Part shown: positions 1-9,804 of the stretch, one piece after another
Layout: every line of letters begins with the position of its first letter
How positions within the stretch are numbered: the first letter of the stretch is position 1
Origin: Luteimonas padinae
Lineage (GTDB): Bacteria > Pseudomonadota > Gammaproteobacteria > Xanthomonadales > Xanthomonadaceae
DNA length: 64,000 nucleotides
Direction: 5' to 3'
Assembly (NCBI RefSeq): GCF_014652935.1
Contig: NZ_BMZT01000012.1
Span: forward strand, 18,453 to 82,452
Translations under genes and position numbers: made by a program
The notes under the pieces: model-generated
Told to the model about the DNA's origin: nothing
What the model saw: only the letters and a program-made list of their open reading frames with translations
Database searches by the model: none

Positions 1-1278
1 GCGGAGGTGGTCGCGGTGATGGGCGACGATCCGGTGACCACCGCGGCGGCGGCGCCATCACGGGCAGTGGAAGACCGGGACGATGACCGCGACGACCGGC
101 AGGACCGCCGGCGTGCCGGTCGTTCCCGTCCCTTCAGCGAGATGCCCTCGCCGACGCTGACGCTGCTGATCCGCTTCCCCGGCGAGGACCTCGCCGGCGT
201 GCTGGCGACGCGGGAACTGCTGATCAGCGCGCACGATCCCTACGTCGACGACGCCATCGAGCTGCATGGCTTGCACGTGCCGCTGTCGGCCAACTACAGC
301 GCCGGGTACGGCCTGTGGCTGGCGCGCTCGGGCTTCAACCGGCAGTCGCTGCAAACTCTGTTCGGCCGGGAAGAGGGCATCACCCGGCCGCACCTGTACA
401 TGATGCAGCCCTACGATCCCGACCGCCGCATCCTGCTGATGATCCACGGCCTGGCCAGCAGTCCCGAGGCCTGGGTGAACGTCGCCAACGAAGTGCTGGG
501 CGACGAGGTGCTGCGCCGCGAGTTCCAGATCTGGCAGGTCTACTACCCGACCAACATGCCGCTGGTCCTGAACCAGTCCGCGATCCGCCGCATCATCGTC
601 ACCGCGATGGAGAACTTCGATCCCGACGGCCGCGCGCGCGCGTCGCGGGAGACGGTGCTGATCGGCCACAGCATGGGCGGCGTGCTGTCGCGGCTGCTGG
701 TCTCGTCCGCCGATGACCAGCTGTGGACCTGGATGCGGGAGAACTACGAGCTCGACGATGGCCGCCTGGAGCGCGCCGGCCCGAGGCTGGACCGGATGCT
801 GCGCTTCGAGCCGCTGCCCGGCGTGGACCGCGCGGTGTTCATCGCATCGCCGCATCGCGGCACGGCGGTGGCGGGGAACGGGCTCGGTCGCTTCCTCGGC
901 AGGCTGGTGCGCCTGCCGCTGACGGTGCTGGAGGAGGTCGGCGAGCTGTTCGTGGGTGACGACGACGGCAGCGAGCCGGTCGCGCTCCCCAACAGCATCG
1001 ACAACCTGGGCCAGGACGATCCCTTCGTGCGCGCCGCGGCCGACCTGCCGATCTCGCCGCGCGTGCGCTACCACAGCATCATCGCGCGCACCGATCCGGA
1101 CGTGCCGCTCGAGCAGTCCGACGACGGGCTGGTGCCCTACTCCAGCGCACACCTGCCGGGCGCGCTGTCGGAGAAGGTCATCACCGGCGGACACAGCGTG
1201 CAGGAGACCCCGCAGGCGATCCTCGAGATCCGGCGGATCCTGCATCGCGACATCGCCGAGCGGCCGCCGCGGCCGTGA
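1..1278 (+). CDS. alpha/beta hydrolase (lipase-like), 5' end cut by the window
   Basis: The reading frame is open to the first base, so the N-terminus is missing and the ATG at 19 or GTG at 7 need not be the true start. The visible part is an alpha/beta-hydrolase fold: an HG oxyanion-hole loop (IHGLASSP, about 443-466), the nucleophile elbow GHSMGG (about 663-680), a late acidic segment DDGLVPYSS that may carry the catalytic Asp (about 1120), and a C-terminal GGHSVQ that probably holds the catalytic His (about 1190). This order fits a triacylglycerol-lipase or esterase-like enzyme; the substrate cannot be told. The stop overlaps the start of the next gene by four bases (GTGA), so the two are probably co-transcribed. 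Confidence 0.75.
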   Translation, partial: AEVVAVMGDDPVTTAAAAPSRAVEDRDDDRDDRQDRRRAGRSRPFSEMPSPTLTLLIRFPGEDLAGVLATRELLISAHDPYVDDAIELHGLHVPLSANYSAGYGLWLARSGFNRQSLQTLFGREEGITRPHLYMMQPYDPDRRILLMIHGLASSPEAWVNVANEVLGDEVLRREFQIWQVYYPTNMPLVLNQSAIRRIIVTAMENFDPDGRARASRETVLIGHSMGGVLSRLLVSSADDQLWTWMRENYELDDGRLERAGPRLDRMLRFEPLPGVDRAVFIASPHRGTAVAGNGLGRFLGRLVRLPLTVLEEVGELFVGDDDGSEPVALPNSIDNLGQDDPFVRAAADLPISPRVRYHSIIARTDPDVPLEQSDDGLVPYSSAHLPGALSEKVITGGHSVQETPQAILEIRRILHRDIAERPPRP

Positions 1279-1922
1279 GCGCGCCCGCGACCACCGCCGC
1301 CTGGCCTGCGCTGCCCCGGGACTTCTACCTGCGCCACCCGGTGGACGTGGCCCCGGACCTGCTGAACAAGCTGCTGGTGCGCGCGGACGGGCGCATCGGC
1401 CGCATCGTCGAGGTCGAGGCCTACGCCGGCCGCGAGGATCCCGCCGCGCACTCCCACCGCGGCCGCACCGCGCGCAATGCCACCATGTTCGGCCCCGGCG
1501 GGCACCTGTATGTCTACTTCACCTATGGCATGCACTGGTGCGGCAACGCCGTCTGCGGCCCCGAGGGCGAGGGCTGGGGCGTGCTGCTGCGTGCGATGGA
1601 GCCGGTCGACGGCTTGGACACGATGCGCCAGGCGCGCGGGCTGCCGGCAAAGAAGGACCGTGACCTCGCCTCCGGGCCCGGCCGCCTGGGCCAGGCCATG
1701 GACCTGACGCGGGAGCTGGACGGCGCCGACCTGGTCCGGCCGGACCGCGGCATCTGGATCGCGTCCGACGGCATGCCGCCTCCGGACGCGCCGGCCGTCG
1801 GTCCGCGGGTGGGCATCCGCCACGCCGTCGAACTGCCCTGGCGCTGGCATGTGCCGGGGCACGCGCACGTCTCGCGGACGCGCGCGGGCGTACCGCCGCC
1901 CCGGAAAACGAAAAACCCCTGA
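1275..1922 (+). CDS. 3-methyladenine DNA glycosylase (AAG/MPG family)
   Basis: A 215-residue protein of the alkyladenine DNA glycosylase family, which excises 3-methyladenine and other alkylated purines to start base-excision repair. The hallmarks are visible: IVEVEAYAG, whose second Glu corresponds to the catalytic general base of human AAG, followed by the H-RGRTARN stretch, then TMFGPGGHLYVYFTYGMH, which builds the nucleotide-flipping pocket, and a C-terminal RVGI segment. The GTG start at 1275 overlaps the upstream hydrolase stop by four bases. The gene ends at a hairpin that works as a terminator for the opposite strand. Together with uvrB nearby it makes a small DNA-repair neighbourhood, separated by tRNA-Val. 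Confidence 0.88.
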   Translation: MSAPATTAAWPALPRDFYLRHPVDVAPDLLNKLLVRADGRIGRIVEVEAYAGREDPAAHSHRGRTARNATMFGPGGHLYVYFTYGMHWCGNAVCGPEGEGWGVLLRAMEPVDGLDTMRQARGLPAKKDRDLASGPGRLGQAMDLTRELDGADLVRPDRGIWIASDGMPPPDAPAVGPRVGIRHAVELPWRWHVPGHAHVSRTRAGVPPPRKTKNP

Positions 1923-1937
1923 CCGGGGCCAGGGGTT
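1911..1937 (-). terminator. Rho-independent terminator of tRNA-Val
   Basis: On the minus strand an 8-bp stem (AACCCCTG at 1937-1930, CAGGGGTT at 1921-1914) encloses an 8-base loop and runs into TTTTT. It sits 32 bases after the tRNA-Val 3' end and overlaps the last codons of the glycosylase gene, so it ends the tRNA transcript. Confidence 0.75.
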
Positions 1938-1969
1938 CACGGGGTCCTTCGGGTCCACGCCTGCCGGCG

Positions 1970-2044
1970 TGGTGGGCGGTACAGGGTTCGAACCTGTGAC
2001 CCCTACCATGTCAAGGTAGTGCTCTACCGCTGAGCTAACCGCCC
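1970..2044 (-). tRNA. tRNA-Val (anticodon GAC)
   Basis: Reading the minus strand from 2044, a seven-base acceptor stem GGGCGGT pairs with ACCGCCC. The D-arm TAGCTCAG, the anticodon stem CTACC/GGTAG with loop TTGACAT (anticodon GAC) and the T-loop GGTTCGAACC are all present. The discriminator is A, and the 3' CCA is encoded at 1972-1970. Confidence 0.96.
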
Positions 2045-2056
2045 CGAGGGACGCGA

Positions 2057-2085
2057 ATTCTAGCCGGTGGCCCGGCCCGCGGCAA
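2057..2085 (-). promoter_or_regulatory. sigma-70-type promoter of tRNA-Val
   Basis: On the minus strand TTGCCG (2085-2080) is followed by a 17-base spacer and TAGAAT (2062-2057), placing initiation a few bases before the tRNA 5' end at 2044. The -35 falls just before the uvrB stop codon at 2089. Confidence 0.6.
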
Positions 2086-2088
2086 GCC

Positions 2089-4125
<2,037 letters not shown>

Positions 4126-4301
4126 CGCGACATTGTAGGCGGGCCCGTGGCAAGGCCCGGCGAACACGGACCCCGACGCATGGCGATAGCCGGCGCACCC
4201 GCGGGTCCGACTCCGACGTCGTGGCGGCGGGCACCCCGATGGCGGGAGCCGGGCGAGGTTCGCAGCATGGTCGTCCCACCCGTTCCACGAAGGAGGCTGG
4301 C

Positions 4302-4841
4302 ATGGACGCCCGCACCGCCCCTGCACTGCAGCGCGGCTTCACCCTGATCGAGACCCTGGTGGTCGTGGCCATCTTCGCGACCGGCCTCGGGCTGGGCCTT
4401 CCCGCGCTCGGGACGGTGGTCGAGCAGCACCGGCTCACCACCAGCATGCACCTGGTCTCCGCCGACATGGCCATGGCCCGCAGCGCCGCGATCACGCGGC
4501 GGGAGGCCGTCGTGGTCTGTCCCGGCTTGCCGGCGACCGGCTGCAGCGGCGACCGCGACTGGAGCCGGGGCTGGCTGGTATTCCGCGATCCCGACGGCAA
4601 TCGCCAGCTCGACGCGCCCGACGACCTTCTGCGCGCCAGTACCGCCCCGGCCGAGGGCAGCAGCGGCCTCCGGCTCAGCTCAACGCGGAACGCGCTGCGC
4701 TACCAGCCCAGCGGACTGGCCGCGCACAGCAACCTGACCGTGAACGCCTGCGCGCACGGCCAACTGCGGGGGAAAGTCGTGGTGAACCGGCTGGGCCGGG
4801 TCCGCACCGAGCGCCCCGAGCGCGGCACGCCCTGCCCCTGA
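4302..4841 (+). CDS. FimT/GspH-type pseudopilin, isolated copy
   Basis: A 179-residue type IV pilin-like protein. The prepilin peptidase site is [13 protein letters not shown], with Gly at -1, Phe at +1 and Glu at +5, followed by one hydrophobic helix. The C-terminal part matches the GspH/FimT pattern: REAVVVCPG, then [11 protein letters not shown], a serine-rich strand and [15 protein letters not shown] at 4291-4296 lies six bases before the ATG. It stands alone between uvrB and tRNA-Asn, far from the minor-pilin operon at 9.8-17.3 kb. FimT-type proteins of this family can bind DNA in natural transformation; whether this one does is not shown here. Confidence 0.83.
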   Translation: MDARTAPALQRGFTLIETLVVVAIFATGLGLGLPALGTVVEQHRLTTSMHLVSADMAMARSAAITRREAVVVCPGLPATGCSGDRDWSRGWLVFRDPDGNRQLDAPDDLLRASTAPAEGSSGLRLSSTRNALRYQPSGLAAHSNLTVNACAHGQLRGKVVVNRLGRVRTERPERGTPCP

Positions 4842-4864
4842 GCGGATTCCCCCCCATTTCGACC

Positions 4865-4892
4865 TTGACCACGGCGGCACAGGCACTAGAAT
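4865..4892 (+). promoter_or_regulatory. sigma-70-type promoter of tRNA-Asn
   Basis: TTGACC at 4865-4870, a 16-base spacer and TAGAAT at 4887-4892 lie ten bases before the tRNA-Asn 5' end at 4903. Confidence 0.65.
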
Positions 4893-4902
4893 GTGCGTCC
4901 CC

Positions 4903-4979
4903 GCCCGAATAGCTCAGCCGGTTAGAGCACTTGACTGTTAATCAGGGGGTCGTTGGTTCGAGTCCAACTTCGGGCGCCA
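4903..4979 (+). tRNA. tRNA-Asn (anticodon GTT)
   Basis: The acceptor stem GCCCGAA pairs with TTCGGGC. The D-arm TAGCTCAG, the anticodon loop CTGTTAA (anticodon GTT), a variable loop and the T-arm with GGTTCGAGTCC follow. The discriminator is G and CCA is encoded at 4977-4979. Confidence 0.97.
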
Positions 4980-4990
4980 GACACCAGGAA

Positions 4991-5020
4991 GGCCGCGAGC
5001 GATCGCGGCCTTTCTTTTTT
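4991..5020 (+). terminator. Rho-independent terminator of tRNA-Asn
   Basis: An 8-bp stem GGCCGCGA/TCGCGGCC with a GCGA tetraloop at 4991-5010 is followed by TTTCTTTTTT. It lies 11 bases after the tRNA end. Confidence 0.9.
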
Positions 5021-5097
5021 GGCGGGACGGGCCATCACGCCCCGTAACAACACGGGCGCTACGGTTCAGGCCCCTTTCACTCAGGCCTCCAGTCCCG

Positions 5098-6483
5098 ATG
5101 TCGCGCCTGGTCATCGTCTCCAACCGCGTCGCGGCGCCGCAGCAGTCGCGCGCCGGCGGCCTGGTGGTCGCGCTTGACGCGGCCCTGCGCGACACCGGGG
5201 GCGTCTGGTTCGGCTGGAGCGGCAAGGCCACGCGCGACGGCACGCAAGCGGTGCAGCACGCGCGCGCGGGGAACGTCGAATACGTAACGATGGACCTCAG
5301 CGAGGCCGACGTGGCGGGCTACTACGACGGCTTTTCCAACCGCACGCTGTGGCCGGCGCTGCACTACCGCCTCGACCTGGTCGAGTACAGCCGCGAGACC
5401 CACGTCGTCTACCGCCAGGTCAACGCGCGCTTCGCCGAGCGCCTGGCCACGCTGCTCAGGCCCGGCGACCGCGTGTGGATCCAGGACTACCACCTGCTGC
5501 CGCTGGCCGGCGAGCTGCGCGCGCGCGGCGTGGACAATCCGCTGGCGCTGTTCCTGCACGTGCCATTTCCGCCCTCCGACCTCGCGCGCGCGCTGCCCAA
5601 CCACGCCAGCGTCTTCGGCGCGATGGCCGCCTACGACCTGGTCGGCTTCCAGACCCGCCGCGACTGCGAGAACTTCGACGCCTACCTGCGCGACGCCACC
5701 GACAGCGGCGAAATCGCGCTGCGCGCCGGCCGCCCGCCGCCGCTGACGCGCGCGTTCCCGATCAGCATCGACGCCGACGAGTTCGCGCAGGCGGCGCGGC
5801 GCGCGCGCGGCTCCGCCGGCGTGCGCGGGCTGCGCGACAGCCTGGGCGGCAGCGCGCTCGCCATCGGGGTCGACCGCCTGGACTATTCCAAGGGCCTGGT
5901 CGAGAAGTTCCAGGCCTTCGGCGAGTTCCTGCGCCGCCACTCCGGCAATACCGGCGGACTGACCCTGCTGCAGGTCGCGCCGGTCTCGCGCGGCGGCGTA
6001 CGCAGCTACCGCGAGCTGCGCCACGAGCTCGAGCGCATCGCCGGCCATATCAACGGCCGGCACGCCGACCCCCAGTGGACGCCGATCCGCTACGTCAATC
6101 GCAACCTTGGCCGGCAGACGCTCGCGGGCTACTACGGCGCCGCGCGCCTGGGCTTGGTCACGCCGCTGCGCGACGGCATGAACCTGGTGGCGAAGGAATA
6201 CGTGGCCGCGCAGGACCCCGACGATCCCGGCGTGCTGCTGCTGTCGCGCTTCGCTGGCGCGGCCGACCAGCTCGGCGGCGCGATGCTGGTCAATCCCTAC
6301 GATATCGGCGGCGTCGCCGACGCGATCGACGCCGCGCTGCGGCTCGGCGCCGACGAGCGCCGCGAGCGGCATGCCGAGTCGCTGCGTTCGCTCCGGGAGC
6401 AGGACATCCACTGGTGGACCGCCGCGTTCCTGGACGCGCTCGACGCACGAGGGACATCACGCTCCCGCGCGACCACCGCTTAA
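5098..6483 (+). CDS. otsA: alpha,alpha-trehalose-phosphate synthase (UDP-forming)
   Basis: A GT20 glycosyltransferase that joins UDP-glucose and glucose 6-phosphate to trehalose 6-phosphate in the cytosol, the first step of osmoprotectant trehalose synthesis. It has 461 residues, the bacterial OtsA size. The N-terminal strand RLVIVSNRV is followed by the family's Gly-rich AGGLVVAL loop. Other markers are VWIQDYHLL, the FLHVPFPPSD motif, GVDRLDYSKGL, and near the C-terminus PLRDGMNLVAKEYVA. No otsB phosphatase gene is adjacent, so dephosphorylation must be encoded elsewhere. The gene follows the tRNA-Asn terminator and therefore has its own promoter, although no clear one is visible. Confidence 0.95.
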   Translation: MSRLVIVSNRVAAPQQSRAGGLVVALDAALRDTGGVWFGWSGKATRDGTQAVQHARAGNVEYVTMDLSEADVAGYYDGFSNRTLWPALHYRLDLVEYSRETHVVYRQVNARFAERLATLLRPGDRVWIQDYHLLPLAGELRARGVDNPLALFLHVPFPPSDLARALPNHASVFGAMAAYDLVGFQTRRDCENFDAYLRDATDSGEIALRAGRPPPLTRAFPISIDADEFAQAARRARGSAGVRGLRDSLGGSALAIGVDRLDYSKGLVEKFQAFGEFLRRHSGNTGGLTLLQVAPVSRGGVRSYRELRHELERIAGHINGRHADPQWTPIRYVNRNLGRQTLAGYYGAARLGLVTPLRDGMNLVAKEYVAAQDPDDPGVLLLSRFAGAADQLGGAMLVNPYDIGGVADAIDAALRLGADERRERHAESLRSLREQDIHWWTAAFLDALDARGTSRSRATTA

Positions 6484-6522
6484 CTACCCGCGGGCTATCG
6501 TCTGCACGAAGAGGAGCACCAC

Positions 6523-6795
6523 ATGCAACCCCGCGACGAAGAAGAACTTGCGCGCACGCGCGAACGCTCCGGCGGCGATCCGGCATCGGGCAGTTCTGCA
6601 TCCGACCATGGCGGCTACGCCGAACGCGGTCCGGGCCGGGGCGACCACCCGGGACGCGGCCGTGGCGAAAGCCGCGATCCGCAGGCGTCCGACGAGGGCG
6701 AACACGCCGAACGCGCGCGCTGGCGCGAGGACGATCCGGACGAAACGAGCGACCGCTGGGAGGACGATGACGGCGATGCTCCCCCGGCCGCCTAA
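6523..6795 (+). CDS. small, highly charged hypothetical protein
   Basis: A 90-residue protein with a good ribosome site (AGAGGAGC, about 6508-6515) before the ATG, 39 bases after otsA. It is almost wholly hydrophilic: Asp, Glu, Arg and Gly dominate, there is no hydrophobic core, and short RG- and DE-rich runs recur. This points to an intrinsically disordered protein. I do not recognise a family. The position after otsA is compatible with a stress role, but that is only inference from neighbourhood. Confidence 0.5.
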   Translation: MQPRDEEELARTRERSGGDPASGSSASDHGGYAERGPGRGDHPGRGRGESRDPQASDEGEHAERARWREDDPDETSDRWEDDDGDAPPAA

Positions 6796-6808
6796 CCCGC
6801 CATCCAAC

Positions 6809-7066
6809 ATGCACGCCATCGAACTCATGAACCGCCTGCACGCGCTGGACGCGGCGCTGGCGACCTGCCAGCGCCAGGCGATCACGGTCGACGAGCTGCG
6901 CCGCGTGTGGGAGCTGCACTCCGCCGGACTCGAGCGCCTCGGCGGGCACGACGGCGAATGGGTGGACGTCCTGCTGCGCCGCATGGCTGCGCGCCATGGC
7001 ATCGCAGGACTCGTGACGTTCCTGCCCGAGCCCGTGGATCCGGAGGACGGCGCGCCCCGGGACTGA
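6809..7066 (+). CDS. small hypothetical protein
   Basis: An 85-residue protein starting 13 bases after the preceding small gene. The N-terminal half reads as amphipathic helix (HAIELMNRLHALDAALATC, then VDELRRVWELHSAGLERL), and the C-terminus is acidic. There is no signal peptide or membrane segment. An alternative ATG at 6827 would remove six residues. I recognise no family. Codon use looks coding, with G/C at most third positions. Confidence 0.45.
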   Translation: MHAIELMNRLHALDAALATCQRQAITVDELRRVWELHSAGLERLGGHDGEWVDVLLRRMAARHGIAGLVTFLPEPVDPEDGAPRD

Positions 7067-7185
7067 GCACGGGGACCAGTTCATCCGCCCGGCTGGCGTG
7101 CGATCCGCCGAAACGCGGGCAAGCGCACGCGGTGCGCTGACGGCTTCCCGCCGCCATTACCCCGCGCAGTACGATCGCCCGCGGT

Positions 7186-7749
7186 TCAGCGCGGATCCGG
7201 CAGCGGCTGGCCGTCCAGCCCCACCAGCGACCACTTGCCCCACTGGTCCTCCACTCCCGCGCCCGCGGTGCGGTTGGCACCGGCATCGCCCGCATAGCGG
7301 TAAAGCGGCTGGCCGCCATAGGTGACATGGATGCGGCCGTCGCGCTCGAGCGTGCCGATCCTGGAGGCCTCCACGCCCGCCCCCGCGGTGGGCTGCGAGT
7401 TGTGCGCCAGGACCGGCGGCCATGCGTCCTGGCAGGCCTCGTCGCACTTGCTGCCATCGTCGTTCCCGGCCAGCACGTAGACCGAACTGCCCGCCCCGTC
7501 CACCAGGTGCGACGACGGCGTGCCCGACATCGCCAGCGACGCGTTCGCGCTGCCACCGCCCTGCGGGATGACCGCCGGGTCCGCCGGCGTCTGCTGCGAT
7601 GGCAGCGTCGCCGACTGCGCCTCGTCGCGGCCGGCATCGGCTTGGCTGCGCGCCTCGCCGGCGTCGGTGCGACGGTCGCTGTGGTCGCAGGCGGCCAGCA
7701 CGAGCACCGCCGAACAGGCGAGCGCGATCGTCGGGATCGGAAGCTTCAT
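7186..7749 (-). CDS. secreted lipoprotein with COG4315-type repeats
   Basis: A 187-residue predicted lipoprotein. A short charged N-terminus is followed by a hydrophobic stretch and the lipobox LAAC, so Cys20 should be lipidated. A Gln/Ala/Asp-rich linker follows. The C-terminal domain carries the pattern of the 'secreted repeat of unknown function' family (PF03640 type): a strand reading SSVYVLAGN, a Cys-containing CDEACQDAWPPVLA segment, and later GGQPLYRYAGD with WGKWSLVG. These proteins are periplasmic or surface-attached and their function is unknown. It is transcribed divergently from the UbiB-like gene, with 130 bases between them. Confidence 0.78.
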   Translation of the reverse strand: MKLPIPTIALACSAVLVLAACDHSDRRTDAGEARSQADAGRDEAQSATLPSQQTPADPAVIPQGGGSANASLAMSGTPSSHLVDGAGSSVYVLAGNDDGSKCDEACQDAWPPVLAHNSQPTAGAGVEASRIGTLERDGRIHVTYGGQPLYRYAGDAGANRTAGAGVEDQWGKWSLVGLDGQPLPDPR

Positions 7750-7879
7750 GGCCGTGGCTCCGTGGGGTGATCGTCGGACCGTACGGCGGGGATCGTAGGA
7801 GGTGCGTGACGGCGGAGATGCGCTTCCCTCAGGCCGCCTTGACGCCAGCCCCGATACCTTGGCCTGAACAGGAGGGCCC

Positions 7880-9571
7880 ATGGCCGGAAACAGCAGCATG
7901 GCGCGCAGCGCCCAGATTCTCCGGTTCGTGCTCAGGCACCGGGCCGTCGGCGTGTTCGCCGATCCTTCGACCGACGTGGCGGCGCTGGAAGACGAGTTCG
8001 GCGCGCAGGCGCCCGCGGACGGGCACGGGCCCGAGGCCTTCGTGCGCGACCTCGAAGCACTCGGTCCGACCTTCATCAAGCTGGGCCAGTCGCTGTCCAC
8101 GCGCGCGGACATGGTGCCCGCGCCCTACCTCGTCGCGCTGGAACGGATGCAGGACGACGTGCTGCCCGTGTCCGCGGACGACATCCGCGGCATCGTCGAA
8201 GCCGAACTGGGCGTGCGACTGGGCAAGCTCTTCCGCGAATTCGACGACGTGCCGCTGGGCTCCGCCTCGCTGGCCCAGGTGCATCGCGCAGTCCTCAACG
8301 ACGGTCGCGAAGTGGCGGTCAAGGTGCAGCGCCCCGGCGTCGACGCCGAAGTGGTGACCGACCTCGACACCCTGGCCGGCATCGCCCGGCGCGTGGACAG
8401 CGCAACCGGCGTCGGCCGCCGCCTGCGCTTCTCCGAATGGGTACACGAATTCCGCAAATCCCTGATGGCCGAGCTCGACTACCGCCTCGAGGCCGACAAC
8501 CTCGAACGCTTCGGCGAACGCCTGGCCGGCTATCCCGAGCTCCTGGTGCCCGCCCCGCTACGCGATCTCTGCACCCGGCGCGTGCTGACCATGGACCTGG
8601 TGCGCGGCACCAAGGTCACCGCGCTGGGCGGGCTGCGCAGGACCGAACAGGACTACGAACCGCTCGCCGCCGCCCTCATGCGCGGCTACCTGGACCAGGT
8701 GTTCGTGCACGGCGAGATCCACGCCGACCCGCATCCCGGCAACATGCTGGTGACCGACGACGAGCGCCTGGCGATCTTCGACCTCGGCATGGTGGCGCAC
8801 GTGCCGCCGCGCCAGCGCGAGCACCTGCTGAAGCTGCTGCTCGCCGCCGTCGACGGACGCGGCGAGGAGGTCGCCGGCGAGACCATCGCCATGTCCGTGC
8901 AGCTCGAGGACTTCGACGAAGTGCGTTACGTGCGCGAAGTCGGCCACCTCGTGGCGCGCTACGCAGCCCATGGCGGCTCGCAGGCCCTGTCCGAGGGCCG
9001 CCTGATGATGGAGCTGGCCCGCATGGGCGTCGCCTGCGGCCTGCGCTCGCCGCCCGAGATGCAGATGCTGGGCAAGACCCTGCTCAACCTCGAAGGCGTG
9101 AGCCGCGCGCTGGAGCCGGAGCTGGACGTGAAGCGCGTCGTCGACGGCCACCTGCAGTCGCTGATGCGGCAGCGCATGCGCCAGGCGTTCTCGCCGTCCC
9201 GCCTGGCCGGCGACGCGATGGAGCTGCAGGCGCTGCTGCAGGAGGCGCCGCGCAAGGTGTCCACGATCCTGTCGCTGCTGTCGGAGAACAAGCTGAAGGT
9301 GAACGTTGGCGGATTGCAGGAGTCAAGGCTGACCGAGAACCTGCAGAAGATCGCGAACCGTGTGGCCGCGGGCGTGATCGTGGCGTCGCTGATCCTGGCG
9401 AGCGCGATGCTGATGCGCGGGGACGTGGCGGGGCCGAAGCTGTTCGGCTATCCGGCGGTGGCGATGGTGATGTTCCTGCTGGCGTCGGCGTTGGGGTTCG
9501 GGATTGTGCTGAGTGTGCTGATCAGTGATCGGCGGCCGAAGGTGCGGGAAGAGAGGAGTCCGAGGGCTTGA
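7880..9571 (+). CDS. ABC1/UbiB-family atypical kinase
   Basis: A 563-residue membrane-anchored member of the ABC1/AarF/UbiB family, which supports ubiquinone biosynthesis. Visible hallmarks in order: the inhibitory KxGQ helix (FIKLGQSLSTR, about residues 71-81), an A-rich-loop equivalent GSASLAQVHRA, the ATP-lysine in VAVKVQRPG, the catalytic region HADPHPGNML and the metal-binding IFDLGMV. Two transmembrane helices occupy the last 60 residues. It is probably the ubiB functional class, but several paralogues exist in this family and the usual ubiE-ubiJ neighbours are absent, so no symbol is given. A GGAGGG ribosome site precedes the ATG. Confidence 0.85.
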   Translation: MAGNSSMARSAQILRFVLRHRAVGVFADPSTDVAALEDEFGAQAPADGHGPEAFVRDLEALGPTFIKLGQSLSTRADMVPAPYLVALERMQDDVLPVSADDIRGIVEAELGVRLGKLFREFDDVPLGSASLAQVHRAVLNDGREVAVKVQRPGVDAEVVTDLDTLAGIARRVDSATGVGRRLRFSEWVHEFRKSLMAELDYRLEADNLERFGERLAGYPELLVPAPLRDLCTRRVLTMDLVRGTKVTALGGLRRTEQDYEPLAAALMRGYLDQVFVHGEIHADPHPGNMLVTDDERLAIFDLGMVAHVPPRQREHLLKLLLAAVDGRGEEVAGETIAMSVQLEDFDEVRYVREVGHLVARYAAHGGSQALSEGRLMMELARMGVACGLRSPPEMQMLGKTLLNLEGVSRALEPELDVKRVVDGHLQSLMRQRMRQAFSPSRLAGDAMELQALLQEAPRKVSTILSLLSENKLKVNVGGLQESRLTENLQKIANRVAAGVIVASLILASAMLMRGDVAGPKLFGYPAVAMVMFLLASALGFGIVLSVLISDRRPKVREERSPRA

Positions 9572-9637
9572 CCCGGCGGAACGCCGAATCACGAGCACCT
9601 TGTTAGGTCGCTCCCCGTTGTATTCGCGGCACCCGGT

Positions 9638-9730
9638 TTAGACGAGTGTCCTGGCGTGCAGCAGGTTGGTAAACATTTGCTCGTTGAGGCATTCGTCGCG
9701 AGAGCGGCCGCTGGGGCCCTCGACGTTGGT
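9638..9730 (-). pseudogene. remnant of an IS3-family transposase (OrfB C-terminal part)
   Basis: Reading the minus strand in the frame that stops at 9638, the fragment contains GRSRDECLNEQMFTNLLHAR. This matches the strongly conserved segment of IS3-family transposases around the third catalytic acidic residue (typically NGxxRDECLNEHWF-SL). Nothing of the rest of the transposase, no OrfA and no terminal inverted repeats are visible, and the reading frame ends right after the motif. It is therefore a decayed fragment. It lies between the UbiB-like gene and the downstream end of the pilin cluster. Confidence 0.65.
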
Positions 9731-9804
9731 GTTCTGGTTGCCCTTATCCGGCTCTAAAATTCACAGCGCGACGCCACAGTCATACATCCTGCCAGAGCAC
9801 AGCC

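Noticed and set aside
1970..2044. Genomic island at tRNA-Val
   Set aside because: The flanks are a repair gene and uvrB, with no phage or integrase genes and no repeat of the tRNA end.
4903..5097. Possible integration site at tRNA-Asn
   Set aside because: No integrase gene and no repeated tRNA 3' end were found; housekeeping otsA follows directly.
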